A stretch of DNA of 64,000 nucleotides from Gammaproteobacteria bacterium. GTDB lineage: Bacteria; Pseudomonadota; Gammaproteobacteria; Steroidobacterales; GCA-2729495. Below the pieces are notes generated by a model that saw only the letters and a program-made list of their open reading frames with translations, did no database searches and was not told the DNA's origin. Positions within the stretch are counted from its first letter, which is position 1. Every line of letters begins with the position of its first letter. The stretch lies in contig JANQPY010000038.1 in assembly GCA_028285245.1 (NCBI GenBank), positions 1 through 64,000 on the forward strand, written 5' to 3'. Positions 8,046 through 15,305 of the stretch are shown here, piece by piece. The translations under genes and the position numbers were made by a program.

Positions 8046-8966
8046 TTGCCGACCGACGCCCACCCAACTCTCTCCGTAAAGCAGCGTAACCGGCTGATTC
8101 GTCAGGCGACCTACGCCTCACTCAGCGTCGCCTTCAGTCTGACCTTGATTAAGGTCTGGGCCTGGCAGACCACCGACTCTGTGTCGCTCTTAAGTTCGCT
8201 TGCCGACTCCTGTCTCGACCTGCTTGCCTCGGGTATCACATTTTGGGCAGTGCGCATTGCGCAGACCCCAGCGGACCAAGAACACCGGTTCGGCCACGGG
8301 AAATCCGAGGGTCTGTCAGCACTCGCGCAGGGCTTAATCATCATGGGTTCGGCGCTCTTCGTCGGATTCGAAGCAGCGCAACGACTGCGCTACCCACAGC
8401 CGGTCGCAGCGCCCGTGCTTGGCATAGGCGCAATGCTCGTGGCGACGCTGGCTACACTCGCGCTAGTGGCCTTTCAGAACAGCGTGACGAAGCGCACCGG
8501 GTCGGTCGCCATTGGCGCAGATGCGATGCACTACCGCGCAGACCTGCTGGTAAATGTCGGCGTCGCCGTTGGCCTGCTGCTGGTGAGTGTCACAGGGTCT
8601 CTACGCATAGACCCAGTCGTCGGCATCGTAGTGGCGGGCTACATTTTTTACGGCGCGTTCGAAATTCTTGGGCAGGCATTGGACATACTCCTCGACCGCG
8701 AAATCCCCGACAGCGACCGGGACAAGATCGCCGCGATAGCGAAAGCACACCCGGACGTGGCCGGTTTGCACGACATGCGCACGCGCTTCGGCGGCGCACA
8801 CTACATCGTGCAATTCCATCTTGAACTCAGTCCGGAGCTCACGCTGTGGCGATGCCATGAAATTCTCGACGACGTCGAGGAGGAAATCGAACGCGCCTAT
8901 CCGGGGTGCGAAATCATCATTCACCCCGACCCCATTGGGTTTCCGGAACGCCGCGATGAATTCTAG
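8046..8966 (+). CDS. fieF: cation diffusion facilitator, FieF-like
   Basis: A 306-residue inner-membrane metal-proton antiporter of the CDF family, expected to export Zn, Fe or a similar divalent ion. The metal-site motifs are present: DSCLDLLAS in TM2 (two aspartates), HRFGHGK after it, and the HxxxD of TM5 in DAMHYRADLL. Past about residue 215 there is a soluble domain, and its GLHDMRTR and IIHPDP motifs match the FieF dimer domain. The start is a TTG with AGGAG 7 bases upstream; no ATG is close. The length matches E. coli FieF (300). Metal specificity cannot be read with certainty. It is divergent from the rhomboid gene. Confidence 0.88.
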   Translation: MPTDAHPTLSVKQRNRLIRQATYASLSVAFSLTLIKVWAWQTTDSVSLLSSLADSCLDLLASGITFWAVRIAQTPADQEHRFGHGKSEGLSALAQGLIIMGSALFVGFEAAQRLRYPQPVAAPVLGIGAMLVATLATLALVAFQNSVTKRTGSVAIGADAMHYRADLLVNVGVAVGLLLVSVTGSLRIDPVVGIVVAGYIFYGAFEILGQALDILLDREIPDSDRDKIAAIAKAHPDVAGLHDMRTRFGGAHYIVQFHLELSPELTLWRCHEILDDVEEEIERAYPGCEIIIHPDPIGFPERRDEF

Positions 8967-9192
8967 CGGGCACCCCGCCAGGTGGACCGGCAACGTTTGG
9001 ATGCTCGACATAACCTGATGCCAAGCGGCGCTGCCCGGCACAGGCGCGGCGGGGGTATTGGCGCAGAAACCCCGCCTTGCGGCTAATTCGGCGCCTCCTA
9101 TACATTGAACCTGGCGCAGCAGAGCAAGACTAAGCCTTTAACCGGCGAGGCTGCACCGCAGGTGCAGCACAAAGCCCAGAGTCAACCGGAGC

Positions 9193-9837
9193 ATGTTGGA
9201 GCGAAAGCACAAAAACTCGGTCGTTGCCGGACTGGCGTGCGGGCTGCTGTCCGCCTGCGCGCAAACCGTGACCGTTGCCCCAAACTTTCCGGAACCATTG
9301 ATCGAACCGCTGCCCCTGTCGGCAGGCTTAAGGTTCACGGAGGAGTTCATCGGCTACAACTACACCGAGGAACTGCCAGCCGATGTCGACTGGACATTCT
9401 CGTTGGGTGATGCCAACGAGGCCTTGTTTGCGCGCGTGTTTACCGCGATGTTTACGAACCTGGAACTGCTAAGCGATGGCGAGCAAATCGACGATGTTGA
9501 CCTCGTTATTGAACCGACGATCGTCGCGTTGGAGTTTTCGGAGCCACATCAGTCGCAAACCGATCAGTTCGCCGTGTGGATCCGCTATCGCCTGGCCGTC
9601 TCTTTTGCTGACGGCGAGCCCATCACGGACTGGCTCATAAGCGCCTACGGCCAAAGCGATGCCAGGAGATTCGGCAGCGGCAAGGCAATGACGAACGCGG
9701 CACGGCGCGCCATGCGCGATGCAGCGGCGCAAATCTCCGCTAAATTTGCCGAAGAAGAAAAGATCAAGGCCGCTTTGTTGGCAGACTCCGCCGAGTCGGT
9801 AGCCGAGCAGGCACTTCCGGAGGCCAGTGATGATTCC
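9193..9837 (+). CDS. predicted lipoprotein, first of a coupled pair
   Basis: A 215-residue protein with a signal sequence ending in a lipobox, LLSAC, at about residue 22, so it should be lipid-anchored in the envelope. The mature part is a small alpha/beta domain (a strand-rich half up to about 150, then helix), followed by a charged helical tail from about 170 (KFAEEEKIKAALL). No catalytic motif is seen. The size and pattern recall the many DUF4136-like lipoproteins, but the family is not recognised with confidence. GGAG lies very close to the ATG. The end overlaps the start of the next lipoprotein gene, so the two are coupled. Confidence 0.7.
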
Positions 9838-10519
9838 TGAACAATCACGCGGTCAGTTGCTGGCCAAAGCCGCGCTGGCGTGTATTTGCGCTGCCCTGCT
9901 CAGCGGCTGCCTGTCCGCGCGCATGGAAGAAACCAAGAACGCCGCCACCGGCATCGCCGAAGGTGAGTCCATCGTCATCATTGAGGCGAGCTACCACGCC
10001 GGCAACGAGACTGAAGACAACTTCGTTGATTGCGTCGCGAAGTCGGTGCAAAAGGGCCGGCAAAAACTTAGCGTCTATCCAGACGATGCCTTCGTCGATG
10101 ACCTGTTTCCCTGGTTCGAGCCGCGCACCATGCCGCAGGGGCCGAATGCGCTGCCAGAGCTGCTCGCACGGCCTGGCGTCGCGGAGCGTATTCGCGATAC
10201 CGGCGTCCGCTATATCGTCTGGCTGAATGGTGATACCGAGAGGACGGGTGGCGGCGGCAGCCTGTCCTGTGCGGTCGGCCCCGGTGGCGGCGGCTGCTTT
10301 GGCCTGGCCTGGTGGGAGAATGACTCGACTTACGCGGCGAGTGTATGGGATGTTGAGCTGGCCGAGTCAGCCGGTGAAGTCAGCGCCGCGGTGCGCGGCA
10401 CTTCGATGGTGCCGGCCGTGATTTTGCCGGTGCCGCTGATTGCCCGCACACAGGCTGCTGCCTGCAAAGGCCTGGCGACGGAGCTCAAAGCTTTTATTGT
10501 GGATGAGGAGTCGTCGTGA
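9830..10519 (+). CDS. predicted lipoprotein, second of a coupled pair
   Basis: A lipoprotein of 229 residues with a signal sequence and lipobox LLSGC near residue 27. The mature protein begins with a segment of strand SIVIIEASYHAG. Later it has a glycine- and cysteine-bearing loop (SLSCAVGPGGGGCFGLAWWEND) whose two cysteines may form a disulfide. The fold recalls the stress-type lipoprotein domain also seen in the preceding gene, but no family can be named. GTG at 9827 and ATG at 9830 are adjacent possible starts; ATG is chosen because CCGGAGG sits 6 bases before it. The start lies inside the previous gene and the stop overlaps the next start, so all three genes form one translational unit. 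Confidence 0.65.
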   Translation: MIPEQSRGQLLAKAALACICAALLSGCLSARMEETKNAATGIAEGESIVIIEASYHAGNETEDNFVDCVAKSVQKGRQKLSVYPDDAFVDDLFPWFEPRTMPQGPNALPELLARPGVAERIRDTGVRYIVWLNGDTERTGGGGSLSCAVGPGGGGCFGLAWWENDSTYAASVWDVELAESAGEVSAAVRGTSMVPAVILPVPLIARTQAAACKGLATELKAFIVDEESS

Positions 10520-11778
10520 CGCATCACAGACAGCGATCGCGGCGAGCAACCATGCTTGCCGTCGCTTGCTTTGGCTGCGTCTTGGCTGGCGGTGCGACGG
10601 CCGATCCGGCGACACTTGTCTACGATGCACTCTTCCAGTTAGAGCTTGAAGCCGATGAGCCCGTCGCGCGCGCGGCCATTCAAATTGACCAGGACCGCGG
10701 TGAGCTTATTGAGGTTGGCCTGCGAGCACCTGAGCGGCGCTACAGCGACTTTGCAGGCCCAGGCGTCATTCGTCGTGACGGCGACCGGCTCATCTGGGCA
10801 CCCCCGGCCGCTGGCGGCACGTTGCGCTACCGCGTCGTGCTCCCCAACAAGAGAAATCGCAGCGGCTTCGACAGCCATGTAGACCGCGACTGGGCTATCT
10901 TTCGAGCGGACGATGTCTTCCCGCCAATGAGCACAAGGCATGAAGATGGCGCGCGCAGCGACAGCCGGCTACAAATTCTCGCGCCGGCGGATTGGCGTGT
11001 CGCGACTCCCTATCCCGAGTCAAAAGACGGCAGCTATGCCGTTGACAATCCGAACCGCAACCTGGATCGCCCCACCGGGTGGATCGCCACAGGCCGTGTG
11101 GCCATCCGCCGGGAAAGCATCGCGGGCACCCAGGTTACTGTCGCGGGACCGCTGGGGGCAGGCGTACAGCGCATCGGCATGCTGGCGCTGATGCGCTGGA
11201 CCCTGCCCACGCTCACTGCGCGCCTGCCATTGGACCTGCCGCGAGTCACTATCGTGTCGGCCGGCGACCCAATGTGGCGAGGCGGTCTGTCCGGGCCCAA
11301 CTCGCTATACATCCACGCTGAGCGTCCGCTCATCAGTGAAGACGCAACCAGCACACTGCTGCATGAGATTCTGCATGTGGCAGCCCCGGTGAAGGCGGCC
11401 CCGAACCATGACTGGATTGATGAGGGGCTGGCCGAGTACCTCACTCTGGTCACATTGAGTGAGTCGGGCAGCATTTCTGCCGAACGGTTTGCAGCCGCCG
11501 TCGAGCGCAAGCGAAACCGGGGCAAAAAGGTCGACAGCATGGCAACCCGTCAGGCCAAAGGCGCCGTCGCGGCACGGGCTACCGCGATCTTTCACGAGTT
11601 GGATCGCGAACTCGCAAAGGCAACGGACGGTCGCGAGAACATCTTCACGCTGACGGCCGCGCTCATGCAGGAGGCCGAGCCGGTGACGCTGGCCAGCCTG
11701 CGGCGTCTGGCCCGCGAGCTTGCCGATGATCAGGCCATGGCCAGCCTGAGCAACAAGCGTGTGCCGGGTTTCGACTAG
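10516..11778 (+). CDS. exported gluzincin-like metalloprotease
   Basis: A 420-residue protein with an N-terminal signal peptide (hydrophobic core AVACFGCVLAGGATA, about residues 15-29). The first 200 residues are beta-rich, like the N-terminal domain of M1/M61-type peptidases. The zinc site is HEILH, with the third ligand in DEGLAEYL about 20 residues later (HExxH...E), which places it in the gluzincin group. The family is closest in pattern to M61-like peptidases, a tentative call. The GTG start overlaps the previous stop (GTGA) and has GAGGAG just before it. Proximity to two lipoproteins suggests an envelope role such as trimming or quality control of exported proteins. That role is inferred. 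Confidence 0.75.
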   Translation: MTHHRQRSRRATMLAVACFGCVLAGGATADPATLVYDALFQLELEADEPVARAAIQIDQDRGELIEVGLRAPERRYSDFAGPGVIRRDGDRLIWAPPAAGGTLRYRVVLPNKRNRSGFDSHVDRDWAIFRADDVFPPMSTRHEDGARSDSRLQILAPADWRVATPYPESKDGSYAVDNPNRNLDRPTGWIATGRVAIRRESIAGTQVTVAGPLGAGVQRIGMLALMRWTLPTLTARLPLDLPRVTIVSAGDPMWRGGLSGPNSLYIHAERPLISEDATSTLLHEILHVAAPVKAAPNHDWIDEGLAEYLTLVTLSESGSISAERFAAAVERKRNRGKKVDSMATRQAKGAVAARATAIFHELDRELAKATDGRENIFTLTAALMQEAEPVTLASLRRLARELADDQAMASLSNKRVPGFD

Positions 11779-11816
11779 CGAGTGGGTTGCCGCCATGCGG
11801 CGTAAGTGCCCCCCGA

Positions 11817-11832
11817 TGTGACCCAGTTCACA
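11817..11832 (+). promoter_or_regulatory. CRP/Vfr-like operator
   Basis: The 16 bases TGTGA-CCCAGT-TCACA form the exact symmetric core of a cAMP receptor protein site (TGTGA-N6-TCACA). It lies 116 bases before the ATG of the coiled-coil FHA gene and 38 bases after the metalloprotease stop. That position suits activation of the FHA gene. The 13-base palindrome at 11838-11850 lies just downstream. A chance match is unlikely but possible in 64 kb. Confidence 0.6.
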
Positions 11833-11837
11833 TTGCT

Positions 11838-11850
11838 GTTGCCAGGCAAC
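11838..11850. promoter_or_regulatory. short palindrome next to the CRP-like site
   Basis: GTTGCC-A-GGCAAC is an exact 6-base palindrome around one base, 5 bases downstream of the CRP-like core. It may be a second operator or cover a -35 region (TTGCCA). No good -10 sequence follows at normal spacing. Confidence 0.35.
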
Positions 11851-11947
11851 GTTTAGGCTACTGAATGGCGAGCTGCGCGGCCTTCGGGCCCCGCAGTCAA
11901 TCGATAAGCCAACCGTGCATTCCAATAGCCCCGGCAAAGAAGGGCTA

Positions 11948-13939
11948 ATGATAGAAGAAAATAATAATATTAGAGACTTATCAGGCTTACTTGATGATGA
12001 TCCTACCGACGAACTGCCGCTCCTCGGCGATTTCACCGGTAAGCTAAAAAGCATCACGCCGGACGAACCGGACGCGATTGAGGACACGGGCGAGCGCCCG
12101 CGTCTGCCTCGCGGGCTGGCCCCTGCCAGCGAAACAACCTCGCTGCGCGATTCGGCGCAGGTACTCATGGCCGGCAATGACGGCGCGCTGGTTCGGCTTG
12201 AGCATGACCTCGAGGAGCTCCATGCCAAGTGGCGCAAAGTGGTGGGTGACCTCCAGGAACGCGATCGCACGATTGAGCTGCTGCGCACGGAACTCAAAGA
12301 CCGGCGGCAAGCAGTGGATCAGCTTCGCAGGGAGCTCGCTAGCGCAACAGAAGCAGCGCGAGCGCTCTCAGATGAACGCGCCGAGTTGCGTGCGGCGGCC
12401 GAGCAGCGAGCCCTTGAACTCGATACGGCGACAGCTGACGCGACGGATGCTCTGCAGCAGCAACTGGCGGCCGCCGAGACGGAGTCAGCGAAGCTTGCCA
12501 GCGAGCTCACGCGGTTGCGGGCCGAGCAAGCGGAATCGGCATCGCATGACCGCGAGCATCGCGGAGAGCTGCAACGGCTTGCCACACAACTACAGCAAAG
12601 CCGGGAACAGATTCAGGATCTTAAAGCTTATGTGGACGGTAGCCATGCCCGCCACGAACGGCTGGCAGCGCGAGCGACCGGCGCGGAACTCGCCGCAAGC
12701 ACCCTGGAAACCATTAATGCCGCGCTTGAGGCACGGGTTAGCACTGACAAAGCAGCGCTGGAAGAGCTAGCGGCCCGCAACGAGCAGCTATTGGCAAATG
12801 CTCAGGCCGCAGATGCGCAACAACAGCAGTTACTGGCTGAACAAGCGAGTCAGGCTGAACACGCAAGCACGCTGGCAGAGCAAATCGACCAACTACAGCT
12901 TGCCGATGCCGAGTGGCAATCTCAGCTCCTGGCGCTGAAAGGCCAGAACGAAACGCGCGACGCGGAACTCGCCGCAGCACACGAACGCATCGATGAACTG
13001 ACCGAGGCGCTCTCGCAAAGCCAGTCAGAACTCAGTGCGCGAGCGGAGCAGGCAGCAGAGCTGAGTGAAGATCGCGAGGCGCTACAGGCAGCGCTCAAGC
13101 AAGTTGAGGAGCTGGAGCAGGCCGCAACAAAGCAGACTGAACAGTTCTCGACCCGGGAAACCGAGCTAGTCGCGGATAACGAGAGCCTCGCCGCGCGTTT
13201 GAGTGAAGCGGAAGCTCAGATTGAAGCCATGCGCGAGAAACTCGAGCTTGGCGAAATCGAAATCGGTGACGCAAGGGCAGAAACGTCGCAGTTGGCAGAT
13301 GCCCTGGAAGCACAGGACCAGGCGCGCGTTGAGGAACGCGCCACAGCAGCAGCCGATGCGGAATCGGGCGAGGCCAGCCTCGCGGCGTTGCGTGCAGAGC
13401 TGGCGGACGGTACAGAGCGGCGCGAACGTCAGGCGCAGGAGCTGCAGCTGCAAGACCGGCGCATCGCTACGCTTGAGGAAGAGCTGCAGATCAAGACGGA
13501 GGCGCTGGCGACACTCAGCTCAAACGTGGATCGACTGCAACAGCTCGAGACACGCCTGCAAACGCTTGATGCCCAAATGACGCGTCACGCCGCATCAAAC
13601 GAAACCTCAGACGGCCCGGTGACGCGCCTGATGGTTGGGGTTGGCGAAGAATCAACCACTAAGTATCCGCTGTACAAGGATGTCATGACGATCGGTCGAG
13701 CCAAAGACGCCGACATCCAGATTCGCCGGCAATACATCAGCCGGCGCCACGCGCTGCTGGTAAGTGATGCCACCGGCACATTTATCGAGGATCTCGGCAG
13801 CAAGAACGGTGTGCGGGTGAATGCCATGCGCGTTGATGACCGGCTGCAGCTGCGCCATGGCGATCGCATCGACATCGGCCAGAGCCAGTTCCAGTTTGTC
13901 GACCTGATGGCGCCTCAGGCGATTGGAGGCAACGCCTGA
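11948..13939 (+). CDS. long coiled-coil protein with C-terminal FHA domain
   Basis: A 663-residue soluble protein. After a short acidic head, residues from about 70 to 560 are an Ala/Glu/Gln/Leu-rich heptad pattern typical of a long rod-like coiled coil. The last 110 residues are an FHA domain with MTIGRAKDADIQI, the phosphothreonine-contact motif YISRRHALL and DLGSKNGVRVN. FHA domains bind phosphothreonine peptides, so a Ser/Thr kinase partner is expected, but none is encoded here. There are no membrane segments. The ATG is chosen because AAGAAGGG precedes it; a GTG at 11915 would add 11 residues. The first 15 or so codons are strikingly AT-rich (ATAGAAGAAAATAATAATAT), which may help initiation. 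A CRP-like operator lies upstream. It may organise a large assembly, with details unknown. Confidence 0.82.
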   Translation: MIEENNNIRDLSGLLDDDPTDELPLLGDFTGKLKSITPDEPDAIEDTGERPRLPRGLAPASETTSLRDSAQVLMAGNDGALVRLEHDLEELHAKWRKVVGDLQERDRTIELLRTELKDRRQAVDQLRRELASATEAARALSDERAELRAAAEQRALELDTATADATDALQQQLAAAETESAKLASELTRLRAEQAESASHDREHRGELQRLATQLQQSREQIQDLKAYVDGSHARHERLAARATGAELAASTLETINAALEARVSTDKAALEELAARNEQLLANAQAADAQQQQLLAEQASQAEHASTLAEQIDQLQLADAEWQSQLLALKGQNETRDAELAAAHERIDELTEALSQSQSELSARAEQAAELSEDREALQAALKQVEELEQAATKQTEQFSTRETELVADNESLAARLSEAEAQIEAMREKLELGEIEIGDARAETSQLADALEAQDQARVEERATAAADAESGEASLAALRAELADGTERRERQAQELQLQDRRIATLEEELQIKTEALATLSSNVDRLQQLETRLQTLDAQMTRHAASNETSDGPVTRLMVGVGEESTTKYPLYKDVMTIGRAKDADIQIRRQYISRRHALLVSDATGTFIEDLGSKNGVRVNAMRVDDRLQLRHGDRIDIGQSQFQFVDLMAPQAIGGNA

Positions 13940-14030
13940 GACTCAAATTTCGGCCCGCGTAGCGTGGCGACTGTGAGGTCCCGCACAGACAGCTGCCAGC
14001 AGTTCGGGGATAGTCGCCGATGGCGGCGGC

Positions 14031-14324
14031 ATGCAAACACCAGCAACAATCTCTACACCAGCGACCACCGGGATCTCCCGGCTGCTGGCAAACTTAAGAC
14101 GAATTTTCCTGCGCAAGCTCTGGTTGCCGCGGGCGGTCTACGAGCTGATCCCCTATGCCTATGCCGGCCTCGGACTGGTGGCTCTCGGATCAGCGCTCTA
14201 CGTGCCAACCTGGGCCTGGATATTGCCTTACCTTCTGTTGATCGGCCTAACCTGCCTGCATGCCGGCGCCGCGATCCTCGCGCTGCGACTGCGCTTTCGA
14301 CGGCGCGAGCGCCGCGGGCCATAG
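14031..14324 (+). CDS. small membrane protein, two predicted TM segments
   Basis: A 97-residue hydrophobic protein with two membrane spans (about residues 45-60 and 62-82) and a basic arginine-rich C-terminus (ALRLRFRRRERR). The charge pattern suggests that the tail faces the cytoplasm. No family is recognised. There is no convincing ribosome site before the ATG. It follows the FHA gene by 91 bases in the same direction, and a second protein of similar size follows. Coding status is probable because of the protein-like hydrophobicity, but not certain. Confidence 0.5.
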   Translation: MQTPATISTPATTGISRLLANLRRIFLRKLWLPRAVYELIPYAYAGLGLVALGSALYVPTWAWILPYLLLIGLTCLHAGAAILALRLRFRRRERRGP

Positions 14325-14429
14325 CTACCATCGCTCCTCAGGCACGCTGACTCCTAACGGAGATGCACGCCGCTGGACCACCCGGCGTGCGACAATCCCC
14401 ACGTTGCGAGGCAACCCGGGCCCTGACTC

Positions 14430-14726
14430 ATGAGCGATCAAACAGCGTCTGCCTTTCGCCGCCGTGCGGCTCTGCCGCTGTTGCTAATCTGCCTGGTTGC
14501 CCTGGGCCCGGCCCTGGCGTTTGCGGTTGGCAGCCTGCTCGCGCCCTACGAGGGCGACCATGGACTCGCGGGATTTTTCGGAGCCATCGGTGCTGACGCG
14601 CTGCGAGGTGAACCCGTCGCCTGGATCCTCCTGCTCTCACCGACGCTTGTTGTCGCCCTCTGGTGGCTCCTGTTCCGACTAGTGTGGCCACGCCGGGCGA
14701 GTGACGCGCAAAGTCCCTCTGATTAG
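14430..14726 (+). CDS. small membrane protein, two predicted TM segments
   Basis: A 98-residue protein with two hydrophobic segments (about 13-36 and 64-85) joined by a short loop with LAPYEGDHGLAGFFGAIGADALRG. A basic stretch lies before the first and after the second (LVWPRRASD), as in a hairpin with both ends inside. No family is recognised. It lies 105 bases after the previous small membrane gene. Both may belong with the coiled-coil FHA gene upstream, but nothing in the sequence fixes a role. Confidence 0.55.
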   Translation: MSDQTASAFRRRAALPLLLICLVALGPALAFAVGSLLAPYEGDHGLAGFFGAIGADALRGEPVAWILLLSPTLVVALWWLLFRLVWPRRASDAQSPSD

Positions 14727-14892
14727 CCGGCCGATGCCGACGGTTGTATGGATAAATTCAATATAATTAAACAATTATCGGCTTTATCTCAGAGTTTATG
14801 TCAATACGAGACAGGGCAGGCAAAACAACCGTCTATAGTGATTGTGTCGGCCGTCCAGGGTCGGCCAGAGAACTAAAAAGAAGATAGCGAGG

Positions 14893-15180
14893 TCAATAAG
14901 GCCAGTAGTGGCGGCCCGTGAGCAGCAGGCCCAGCCAGAGAATGGCCAGCACAGCGAAGCGCCAGGAACGGCGCCGCAGGGTCCCGAAGAAAGCCGCGGC
15001 GCAGATCACAGCGAGTAGGGTAAAAATCCCCGTACTCTCAAGGAGCGATGGCGTTTCGCTCGCGAGGCGACCGGAATCGTCCTGGATCAGCGCGAAGACC
15101 AGCGCAACGACGCCCAGGCCGAAGGCGATCGCGGCGAGGCTGCCGAGCAGGATGCCCAGGATGATAGTGAACGGTTTCAT
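14893..15180 (-). CDS. small membrane protein, three predicted TM segments
   Basis: A 95-residue protein with hydrophobic segments near residues 4-31, 50-68 and 72-86. An acidic loop (IQDDSGRLASETP) separates the first two. The ATG at 15180 is preferred because it gives a compact membrane protein (MKPFTIILGILLG); an upstream start at 15213 would add 11 residues. No family is recognised. It is convergent with the preceding small gene and divergent from prc, so it stands alone. The 166 bases between it and the preceding gene are AT-rich. Confidence 0.5.
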   Translation of the reverse strand: MKPFTIILGILLGSLAAIAFGLGVVALVFALIQDDSGRLASETPSLLESTGIFTLLAVICAAAFFGTLRRRSWRFAVLAILWLGLLLTGRHYWPY

Positions 15181-15305
15181 AAGGCTGGCGCTTGGTCCAT
15201 CGCACCGGCCCACTGAATTGGGAGTTGGTTGCGCGGATCTGAGCCCGCGTTTAGGCTCAGATCGCCATTGAAACGAATTAACCAGTTAATAGCAAAGAGA
15301 GCTGA

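Noticed and set aside
9048..9076. Hairpin GGCGGGG/CCCCGCC after the fieF-like gene
   Set aside because: 15-base loop and no T-run, so not a convincing terminator.
11305..12297. Long serine/arginine-rich frame opposite the metalloprotease and FHA genes
   Set aside because: Low-complexity antisense of real genes, no family.
14739..14833. 9-base inverted repeat GACGGTTGT/ACAACCGTC in the gap before the small minus-strand gene
   Set aside because: Spacer of 77 bases and no further structure; may be chance.
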